Assembly: GCA_964412905.1 (NCBI GenBank)
Contig: CAYPQL010000040.1
Location: 1 to 11,363 of the forward strand
DNA: 11,363 bases
From: CAYPQL01 sp964412905
Lineage (GTDB): Bacteria > Patescibacteriota > Minisyncoccia > JAHIHE01 > JAGLIN01
Reading direction: 5' to 3'
Shown here: positions 6,189-11,363 of the stretch, in pieces
How positions within the stretch are numbered: the first letter of the stretch is position 1
Layout of the letters: every line of letters starts with the position of its first letter
Position numbers and translations under genes: made by a program
Notes under the pieces: model-generated
Databases searched by the model: none
Told to the model about the DNA's origin: nothing
What the model saw: the letters and a program-made list of their open reading frames with translations, nothing else

Positions 6189-7229
6189 CTAGTGATTAAT
6201 CGCCCACGCGTAGCCGAGGTATTTCGCGTTTGTAAAGGTTGTTATCGGCTCATCTTCTTTGTCTGTGGTGTGATATGTCAAATAAATAACGCCGTTTTGA
6301 ATTTTTGTAACTACCGTTGAATGGCCAATATGAAAGACTCCGTCATATGGCTCTAAATCCCACTGCACAATATCTCCGACTTTTACATCGCTCCAGTAGG
6401 ACAATCTTCTTACATTGGAACTATAATTTTTGAGATGGCCGTATAAATTATGAGCGCCACCCCATGTATTGCTTGGCCTCTGATACCACAACCACCCTTT
6501 TTCATAATACCAATTATCCGGGTCGTCATAATCATACCATGGCGTGTCAATATGAACGTACGGTATTTTTCCGGCGCTTGAGTCGTGAAGCACTTGGGAA
6601 ACAAAATTAGTGCAATCATTCATTCCGGCGAAATAATTGTAACTTGGATTGCGAAGCTCTGTTCCATTTTGCGTCCAAGTTCGCGCGTAGTTAACGGCGT
6701 TAGTAACATTATATCCGCTTCCATTAAGAGATATTCTTACATTATCTGCCTCCGCACTTTCTCCGGATATTGTCGGATCGGGAATTTCATCGCCGTACAT
6801 AGCGCGATTGATATTTTTTAATTGTTCCCGATTTATTGTATATTTATCAATGTCGTCTGTTAATTCTTGGAGCTCTTTTTTAAATGCGTTGTCCGCATAC
6901 GGTGCGATGCCGACTTTAATGATTTGCGCATAGTAATCAAGGTCAAAATTTGCGGTTTTGGATGTTATCGCTCCCGCTATGTTTTCGTTTGCAATTTTTT
7001 TGTCTACCTTAGCTATCGTTGCCGCATGCTTTCGCGATACATCCGAAGGGATTGAGCCGTAAAAATGTTTGGATTGCGCCTCATAGAATTTAGTCAGCTG
7101 TTCTTCTGGGGCTGGTTTGAATTGGTCATTTTGCGCCATAACTGCTACGGAAAATGCAAACACTGCGATTAAAGACGAGATGAGCAGGATTGATTTTTTG
7201 TACTGTTGTAATTTTATATAATTTAGCAT
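6189..7229 (-). CDS. Secreted Amidase_6-like cysteine hydrolase with an N-terminal paralogous domain
   Basis: Starting at the ATG of 7227-7229 gives 346 residues with a textbook signal peptide (MLNYIKLQQYKKSILLISSL, then a hydrophobic core ending VMA before QNDQ). Residues about 61-130 (RKHAATIAKVDKK to LTDDID) form a domain repeated as a separate protein in the upstream gene. The C-terminal half matches putative amidase domain proteins (Amidase_6, NlpC/P60-like fold). The nucleophile is Cys206 in MNDCTNFVSQVLHD, a partner His303 lies in FHIGHSTVV, and LTYHTTD follows. It is expected to cut amide bonds in peptidoglycan or a surface peptide. Upstream in-frame ATG (7299-7301, with GAGGG before it) and GTG (7305-7307) starts exist but would put 24-26 extra residues before the signal peptide. 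A terminator follows the gene. Confidence 0.85.
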   Translation of the reverse strand: MLNYIKLQQYKKSILLISSLIAVFAFSVAVMAQNDQFKPAPEEQLTKFYEAQSKHFYGSIPSDVSRKHAATIAKVDKKIANENIAGAITSKTANFDLDYYAQIIKVGIAPYADNAFKKELQELTDDIDKYTINREQLKNINRAMYGDEIPDPTISGESAEADNVRISLNGSGYNVTNAVNYARTWTQNGTELRNPSYNYFAGMNDCTNFVSQVLHDSSAGKIPYVHIDTPWYDYDDPDNWYYEKGWLWYQRPSNTWGGAHNLYGHLKNYSSNVRRLSYWSDVKVGDIVQWDLEPYDGVFHIGHSTVVTKIQNGVIYLTYHTTDKEDEPITTFTNAKYLGYAWAINH

Positions 7230-7254
7230 AGTGATTATTGATTTAATGAATTGC

Positions 7255-7272
7255 CTCGCAGAGAACTGCGAG
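7255..7272. repeat. Perfect small hairpin in the leader of the amidase-like gene
   Basis: CTCGCAG (7255-7261) and CTGCGAG (7266-7272) form a 7-bp stem with a 4-nt loop, 26 bp ahead of the chosen ATG. It has no T-tract, so it is not a simple terminator. If translation begins at 7301 it is coding sequence instead. Confidence 0.5.
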
Positions 7273-7308
7273 AAATTCTGTTGATTAAATTTATAAACCA
7301 TAAACACC

Positions 7309-7332
7309 CTCGCAAGCCTTGCTTCGAGGTAT
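7309..7332. repeat. Second hairpin upstream of the amidase-like gene
   Basis: On the minus strand CCTCGAAGC, loop AAG, then GCTTGCGAGG: nine pairs with one bulged G. It shares the CTCGCA core with the hairpin at 7255-7272. Two structures in one leader of about 100 nt may indicate folding-based regulation, but no known riboswitch class is recognisable. Confidence 0.4.
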
Positions 7333-7340
7333 CCTTACAG

Positions 7341-7370
7341 GAAAAATTTGAAAACCAGCAGTTTTCAAAT
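7341..7370 (-). terminator. Intrinsic terminator after the small anchored protein gene
   Basis: On the minus strand ATTTGAAAAC and GTTTTCAAAT form a perfect 10-bp stem with a 5-nt loop (7346-7370), followed directly by a T run over 7342-7346. It starts 14 bp past the TGA at 7384-7386. The stem is A+T-rich, so termination may be partial. Confidence 0.65.
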
Positions 7371-7383
7371 GCTCGACCTTTAA

Positions 7384-7722
7384 TCACTTTATGCGATTTA
7401 AAATGTCTTGAACAAGCGATTGCGCTTCCTGTTTTAATGGGTCGTCTTCTTTAAGATAGGGATATACTCCAATTTGGATATGTTTAAGATAAATTTGCAG
7501 GTCAAAATCCTTGGATTGAGAAGTTATGGCTTCTGGATTTTCCTTCCTAATAAGCGCATCTACTTTTTCTATAGTGGCGCTGTGTTTTTGTTGTATCTCT
7601 TTCGGCAAATAGTTATACTGGTCTTCGCCTCGCAAATACTTTATAGCAAATGAGTTGCCTAACCACAAAACGATAGCGCCAATGCTCAAAATGCCGATTA
7701 AGACGGCGTACTTTTTGTTCAT
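7384..7722 (-). CDS. Small membrane-anchored protein, paralogue of the amidase N-terminal domain
   Basis: The chosen ATG (7720-7722, MNKKYAVLIGILSIGAIVLW) gives 112 residues with one N-terminal transmembrane or uncleaved signal segment; a TTG at 7771-7773 would only prepend residues before it. The outside part, from LPKEIQQKHSATIEKVDALI through KENPEAITSQSKDFDLQIYL to SLVQDIL, aligns residue for residue with residues about 61-130 of the next gene's product (IPSDVSRKHAATIAKVDKKI, then GAITSKTANFDLDYY). It therefore looks like the same domain without a catalytic part. I know no name for this domain. It may bind the partner enzyme, its substrate or the wall. It has its own promoter (7796-7824) and terminator (7341-7370). 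There is no clear Shine-Dalgarno sequence. Confidence 0.75.
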   Translation of the reverse strand: MNKKYAVLIGILSIGAIVLWLGNSFAIKYLRGEDQYNYLPKEIQQKHSATIEKVDALIRKENPEAITSQSKDFDLQIYLKHIQIGVYPYLKEDDPLKQEAQSLVQDILNRIK

Positions 7723-7788
7723 GAATTTATAATAAGATATTAAGTATAAAACCTGATTCAATTTCAAGTTCAATTTTTTATTTTCATC

Positions 7789-7826
7789 TGTTTATATTTT
7801 ACACTGTTTGGAAAGTTTAGGCAAAT
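7789..7826. repeat. 38-bp direct repeat, right copy
   Basis: Partner of 5021-5058 (36 of 38 positions identical, same orientation). The two copies bracket about 2.7 kb holding the recombinase remnant, the protease, the amidase-like gene and the small anchored protein gene. Confidence 0.8.
7796..7824 (-). promoter_or_regulatory. Promoter of the small anchored protein gene, copy B of the shared sequence
   Basis: TTGCCT (7819-7824), a 17-bp spacer AAACTTTCCAAACAGTG and TAAAAT (7796-7801) on the minus strand. This is the same arrangement as at 5028-5056 with two substitutions, both in the spacer. The predicted leader to the ATG at 7722 is about 67 nt. Confidence 0.65.
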
Positions 7827-7827
7827 A

Positions 7828-8010
7828 CTATTCCGCGATTAAGTTTTTGATAATCTTTATGATCGTTTCTTTTTCTTTCGGATCGCTTTGGGCGACAAGC
7901 AAGGCAAGCGCTGTTAAGCGGCATCGGGGTACTGTCATCTTGTAAGAAACAACCAAAATTGAATCTTTAAATTTTTCAATTTCCTTGTGGCTTCTGAGAC
8001 GAAAGACCAC
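7828..8010 (-). CDS. Doubtful 60-codon frame in a gene-poor stretch
   Basis: From a GTG at 8008-8010 the frame reads FRLRSHKEIEKFKDSILVVS, then a Cys/Arg-containing segment, and ends SDPKEKETIIKIIKNLIAE. The C-terminal helix looks protein-like, but there is no ribosome-binding site and I recognise no family. A TGA lies ten codons upstream of the GTG. It may be the decayed tail of an older gene. The rest of 8011-8155 shows no gene; it is unusually G+C-rich with a run of eight C at 8065-8072 and the palindrome GGCGCGCC near 8143. Confidence 0.25.
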   Translation of the reverse strand: MVFRLRSHKEIEKFKDSILVVSYKMTVPRCRLTALALLVAQSDPKEKETIIKIIKNLIAE

Positions 8011-8155
8011 AGAGAGTTTAATCTCATTAAAACATCAAGCGAAACACCCAATTCGGCTCGGGTGCCCCCCCCACACACCCCTTCTGCCTCGCCCTCGCTT
8101 CCGACAGCTCTTTTTTTGGCTGGATTGGAGAGCGTGCCAATAGGCGCGCCGCCTT

Positions 8156-8599
8156 TTATTTTACCTTATTTTGATTTTGTACGCCTTGATCAACTTTATC
8201 CTGTAATTTCTGTATTTGTGTTTTTATGTCAGTTATATTTTCCTTAATATATTGAATCTCAACTTTCATACCGCCGATTGGTTCGGCTATGTTATTAACT
8301 TTGTATACCCAAACAATTCCATAAATCGCACCAAACCCCAATATTATGTAAATTGCATATCTAATCGCATCAAATAATTTAGTTTTCGCCTCGTTTTTCT
8401 TCTTTTCGTTGTTGTAATATTTCGTGCGACTAGCTTCAAATGGCGTCGATGATTTCCCATTTTCTTTTTCCTCAACTTCACTTTCAATTTCTTTGTCGTC
8501 CGGTATATTTGTAGTTATATCTTTCTTAGTATCAAAAAGATTGTCGCTTGTCTGGCGAGATGTTTCTATTTCTTCGCTTTTAATTTTAGTTTCTGCCAT
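8156..8599 (-). CDS. Single-pass membrane protein with C-terminal coiled coil, last gene of the right operon
   Basis: A 147-residue protein of unknown family. Residues 1-75 are polar, acidic and lysine-rich with low complexity (for example KEIESEVEEKEN) and probably disordered. One transmembrane segment lies at about 81-100 (YAIYIILGFGAIYGIVWVYK). A predicted coiled coil follows at about 109-145 with heptad-like spacing (MKVEIQYIKENITDIKTQIQ, then KLQDKVDQ). Because the N-terminus is long and has no signal, orientation is uncertain. The ATG (8597-8599) is three bases after the stop of the preceding gene, so the two are surely cotranscribed. Membrane proteins at the end of defence operons can be effectors or anchors, but nothing here proves either. 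An A+G-rich start region without a true Shine-Dalgarno sequence precedes it. Confidence 0.75.
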   Translation of the reverse strand: MAETKIKSEEIETSRQTSDNLFDTKKDITTNIPDDKEIESEVEEKENGKSSTPFEASRTKYYNNEKKKNEAKTKLFDAIRYAIYIILGFGAIYGIVWVYKVNNIAEPIGGMKVEIQYIKENITDIKTQIQKLQDKVDQGVQNQNKVK

Positions 8600-8602
8600 A
8601 AA

Positions 8603-9295
8603 TTATTTATCTTTGGCTGTCCAGCCGGCGATTAAATCTTTTACATCTCCCGCCTTATCTACTCCCGTATCAATAAAATCCAGAACATTCTTTTGGGTAA
8701 TGTGTGGGGAAAATTCTTTTTTAAAATAATCAACATCTACAAAAATTCCCGCCTCTGGTAATTCGTCATCGTCCAATAAAAATTCTTTTGATTGATTTTT
8801 TTCCATTGGTCCGGTGGTAACATTGAAAAAATCCTCGCCAACAGCAAAGTTAAGAGGAAATCCAAGATCTATTAAATCGCCATTAAATTTTTTTAAATCT
8901 TCATCTGATAATCCTAAAAACTTTTTGCGATATTCGTCAAAAGAATTTTTAAAACTTGGGGTTCCAATTAAATAGGTTGAGCGGACACCAATTCGGGTTA
9001 TTTTGTTTGTTGGAAAATTTGTCCAAGCTGATTTAATAAAATCCCTTGCTTTTTCTTTGAAAAAATCCGCTTTATTTGGATAATTAGTAAAAACTCCAAG
9101 ATTTCTAAAACTAATAAAAGCAGCGACATTTTCATTTGTTTTGTTAGAAAAATCAATACGATTATTTGATATATTCCATTGATCAAAAAAAGAACCAGCC
9201 AATAACTCGGCTATCTCGCCTCGTTTATCCAAAAAGCGAGAGTTTGGTTTAAAACGGATTTCGATTATGTGTTTTGAAAATATTTGATTTGCCAT
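8603..9295 (-). CDS. Uncharacterised 230-residue protein, possibly TIGR04255-like, third gene of the right operon
   Basis: A soluble protein with no signal or membrane segment. The opening IFSKHIIEIRFKPNSRFLDK, then RGEIAELL, and the block NKITRIGVRSTYLIG (about residues 96-110) recall the sporadically distributed TIGR04255 family, which has an N-terminal strand motif and a later RxGxRYINRI-like motif; here the second half of that motif differs. This is recollection of family style and may be wrong. The acidic segment KEFLLDDDELPEAGIFVDVD (170-189) is distinctive. It starts 11 bp after the nuclease gene and ends three bases before the membrane-protein gene, so it is embedded in the operon and likely works with the nuclease and methyltransferase. 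TIGR04255 members are often near defence genes but have no known activity. Confidence 0.7.
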   Translation of the reverse strand: MANQIFSKHIIEIRFKPNSRFLDKRGEIAELLAGSFFDQWNISNNRIDFSNKTNENVAAFISFRNLGVFTNYPNKADFFKEKARDFIKSAWTNFPTNKITRIGVRSTYLIGTPSFKNSFDEYRKKFLGLSDEDLKKFNGDLIDLGFPLNFAVGEDFFNVTTGPMEKNQSKEFLLDDDELPEAGIFVDVDYFKKEFSPHITQKNVLDFIDTGVDKAGDVKDLIAGWTAKDK

Positions 9296-9306
9296 ATCTT
9301 ATTATT

Positions 9307-10392
9307 TTAACTTCTGTTCCCTTTTTTAATATTGCAAGGACGACATAATAATTCAGCATTTGAGAGTTCGGTTCTGCCTCCCTTACTCCATGGGTCTTTA
9401 TGATCCATTGTTAATTCCTCCGCATAAAAATACTTTTTGCAATTGGCACACTGATATTTATTCTCTTTATTAGGCTTCTTCTTTCTTAAATATTCTTTTT
9501 TGTCATCGCTTGAAAATAATCTTTTATCATCAACGCTGATATTATTTACGATGGCTTGAATAATATCTTCTATTTCTTTTGATTTATCTGTTAATTTAGC
9601 GTCATCGCTCTTTAAATATCTTTTAATACGAGAATTAATCTCATCCTTATTTTGTTTCCAAATAACCGAGTCCTTATAATATTTTCGCGCCAAATTAAAA
9701 TAAATATCTAATTGGCCGTATCCATCAAATATTTCACTGACAAATTTAATATATTTACTAATTTCTTTTTGATCATCAGCGAATGAATTCTTTTGATTTT
9801 TACTCACATAATCATTTATAGTTTGTGGGTCTCTTGATAAATTTTTCAATTCCATTAATAGCTGTAAAATCTTATATTGATTTTTACCACGGCTATTTGA
9901 ACCAAAAACTCTTAATGTGTCTCTATCTTGCCCGACATAAACAGTTAAACCTCTTAAATACTCGCCATGAAAAAGGCCGTTCAAAACCTCGTAAGGCGAA
10001 AGCGGAACGCCTAAAGTATTTATTCTTCTGAATATTTCTCTTTTTAATTGTTCTTTACCTTCGCAAACAATGATTGAAAGCTCGGCGTTATTGATTATGT
10101 CTTGAATTTTTTTGTCTGTTTGTTTCCATAATTTATCCTGATATTGGATGTCGTTTTCAATAAATTTTTTAATGGCTTCTATCCTCTGTTTTCCGTCTAA
10201 AACTTCCAAAATGCCATCTTCGTTTTTCCAAAAATAAAAAGCTGGCAAAGGAATTCCATTAATAATACTGTCTATAACCAGCAGTTGTTTTTCGGCATCA
10301 TAAACAATCTCTCTTTGAAGTTCTATGTCGCTTATGATCTTCCCGTCTCTTAGTTGTTCGTATAAAGTTTTAATATTCATATTATTTTTCAT
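9307..10392 (-). CDS. DUF262 (GmrSD-type) plus HNH endonuclease
   Basis: A 361-residue two-domain protein. The N-terminal DUF262 domain, a ParB-like NTPase fold, shows LDGKQRIEAI (65-74), the family's DGQQR-type motif, and FRRINTLGVPLSPYEVLNG (121-139). A long helical middle follows. The C-terminus (315-360) is an HNH nuclease: CANCKKYF, then TMDHKDPWSKGGRTELSNAE, then LLCRPCNIKKGN. It has zinc-binding pairs Cys315/318 and Cys350/353, catalytic Asp330-His331 and Asn345. DUF262-nuclease proteins such as GmrSD and SspE cut DNA in response to its modification state, using nucleotide binding by the DUF262 part. Its start (10390-10392) overlaps the upstream methyltransferase gene by 11 nt; a second ATG at 10378-10380 would avoid overlap. 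All key residues are present, so it is probably active. Confidence 0.92.
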   Translation of the reverse strand: MKNNMNIKTLYEQLRDGKIISDIELQREIVYDAEKQLLVIDSIINGIPLPAFYFWKNEDGILEVLDGKQRIEAIKKFIENDIQYQDKLWKQTDKKIQDIINNAELSIIVCEGKEQLKREIFRRINTLGVPLSPYEVLNGLFHGEYLRGLTVYVGQDRDTLRVFGSNSRGKNQYKILQLLMELKNLSRDPQTINDYVSKNQKNSFADDQKEISKYIKFVSEIFDGYGQLDIYFNLARKYYKDSVIWKQNKDEINSRIKRYLKSDDAKLTDKSKEIEDIIQAIVNNISVDDKRLFSSDDKKEYLRKKKPNKENKYQCANCKKYFYAEELTMDHKDPWSKGGRTELSNAELLCRPCNIKKGNRS

Positions 10393-11363
10393 TTTTAATT
10401 ACTTCTCTATTTTTTATTAAAATTCTTTCAAAAGGAGCCTTGAAAGGCTTGCCGTCTTTTTCAATCCAAAGGGTTGCTTTATCTCCCTTAAATCTTACTG
10501 TTTTTTCGACCTGAACACCTTTACCAATAATTTTAAATTGATCTGGATTAAATTTTTGCAAAAATGTAATAGGAACACCCATTTCACCTTTATAATCATA
10601 TGGAATTTGATTGGTTCTATTAATATCTATGCCATTATAATTATAATAATTTGGATATTTTTCAGGACTATAATTCTCGGTCAAGATCATCCTGTCATGT
10701 CTATAGGCAACATCTAAATTGGTATACCATTTACAAGCTCTAGGCACTGAACCTTCAGGATTTTTTGAAAGAACGAGGGTATCATCTAATAATCGAAATC
10801 CGGATAACTGCTTAGCATAGCCAAGCCACATCTCATTATCTTTTATATGATTAAAAATGTCTCTATAAGTTATAGCTGTTAGTGGACCGATAACTAGAAA
10901 CTTCATTTTATTTTTAAACATTGTATCAATAAAATCTCTAAACTGGCTAAATGGCGGATTTGTTATGACTAGATCATATTTTGAATAATCAATATCTTGA
11001 AATCTCACGCCTTTACCGGTAGCAGGATTATACCCGCTCGCTGAAATTGATGTTATTCCATAAACATCAGCATGAGCCACTAAAAATTTTATAAAATTAC
11101 ACCTAATCAAAGACAGCTCTTTTTCTATTTTTTTCTTGGAAGCTTTTATGTCTATTCGTTTGACTGTGCCCCCAACATCAAATAAATTAGATGAACTAAC
11201 AAACCCCTCTTCCTTGTAAATAACTTCTTCATTATAACTTTCATCCCAATCGCAAGGACATAAAATTCTTTTTCCTCTTAATTGCTTCTTATAAAAAGCA
11301 ACTTCATCGGCAACATCTTCATAAAGAGTAAAAAACTCATCATCCTTAATCTTATTTGCTTTA
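10382..11363 (-). CDS. EcoRI-family adenine-specific DNA methyltransferase, 5' end off the right edge
   Basis: The frame is open to the window edge, showing 326 residues and ending at TAA (10382-10384). The first visible residues KANKIKDDEFFTLYEDVADE, then GKRILCPCDWDESYN, match the N-terminal block of EcoRI-type methylases (DEFxTxYEDI and a CNCDxP-like segment). The catalytic motif is DLVITNPPFSQFRDFID, with NPPF at 10949-10960. Then come KFLVIGPLTAITYRDIFNHI, NEMWLGYAKQLSG and the KWYTNLDVAYRHDR block, all typical of the family. The expected reaction is SAM-dependent N6 methylation of adenine in a short DNA site. Family length is roughly 325-350, so only a few residues are missing. No EcoRI-like endonuclease follows; a DUF262-HNH gene overlaps its end instead. 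The initiation codon and promoter are outside the window. Confidence 0.92.
   Translation of the reverse strand, partial: KANKIKDDEFFTLYEDVADEVAFYKKQLRGKRILCPCDWDESYNEEVIYKEEGFVSSSNLFDVGGTVKRIDIKASKKKIEKELSLIRCNFIKFLVAHADVYGITSISASGYNPATGKGVRFQDIDYSKYDLVITNPPFSQFRDFIDTMFKNKMKFLVIGPLTAITYRDIFNHIKDNEMWLGYAKQLSGFRLLDDTLVLSKNPEGSVPRACKWYTNLDVAYRHDRMILTENYSPEKYPNYYNYNGIDINRTNQIPYDYKGEMGVPITFLQKFNPDQFKIIGKGVQVEKTVRFKGDKATLWIEKDGKPFKAPFERILIKNREVIKNEK

Noticed and set aside
5649..6320. Long open frame on the plus strand opposite the protease gene.
   Set aside because: It is antisense to a protein with a full catalytic triad and a terminator, has no recognisable domain and reads across gene boundaries; it is a shadow frame.
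7987..8247. Plus-strand frame rich in Pro and Ser across the C8 run.
   Set aside because: Low-complexity composition, no ribosome-binding site, and it overlaps the end of the membrane-protein gene on the other strand.

Overview
All recognisable genes in this A+T-rich window lie on the minus strand, so the right edge is transcriptionally upstream. TAA, TAG and one TGA are used as ordinary stops (TGA ends the gene at 7384), so the standard bacterial code fits. Several things point to a small-genome uncultured bacterium of the Patescibacteria/CPR type, possibly near Parcubacteria: dispersed palindromes carrying GTCATTCCGA or GTCATTGCGA, a GIY-YIG gene abutting such repeats, few Shine-Dalgarno sites, and many hypothetical exported proteins. 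That placement is inference, because there is no marker gene here.

Right block (8156-11363): a tightly packed four-gene unit. In transcription order it holds an EcoRI-family adenine methyltransferase (its first few codons lie off the right edge), a DUF262 plus HNH nuclease overlapping it by 11 nt, a 230-residue protein I cannot name securely, and a 147-residue single-pass membrane protein with a coiled coil. It reads as a modification-linked DNA defence operon with two uncharacterised accessory genes. It is the best candidate for a little-described system in this window.

Middle block (about 4206-8155): cell-surface functions. A small membrane-anchored protein (7384-7722) is a paralogue of the N-terminal domain of the next gene, a secreted Amidase_6-like protein (6189-7229). 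A short subtilisin-family protease follows (5297-6118), then the C-terminal remnant of a tyrosine recombinase (5151-5293), then a TM-helix/MscS-like membrane protein (4282-4965). A 38-bp sequence occurs upstream of both the small anchored protein and the MscS-like protein, with two mismatches. It contains a plausible sigma-70 promoter with a 17-bp spacer. Strong hairpin terminators separate most of these genes.

Left block (1-3997): a second defence locus. It holds a type III-like (beta-class) DNA methyltransferase, a translationally coupled HEPN/AbiU2-like protein, a small GIY-YIG protein and the N-terminal part of a RhuM-family protein running off the left edge. No type III restriction (Res) subunit is visible. 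The methyltransferase looks damaged or altered in three ways: an in-frame TAA after codon 21, an Arg replacing the first Gly of the SAM-binding FxGxG motif, and a dispersed palindromic repeat read through as coding sequence. Related palindromes fill the gaps around the GIY-YIG gene.
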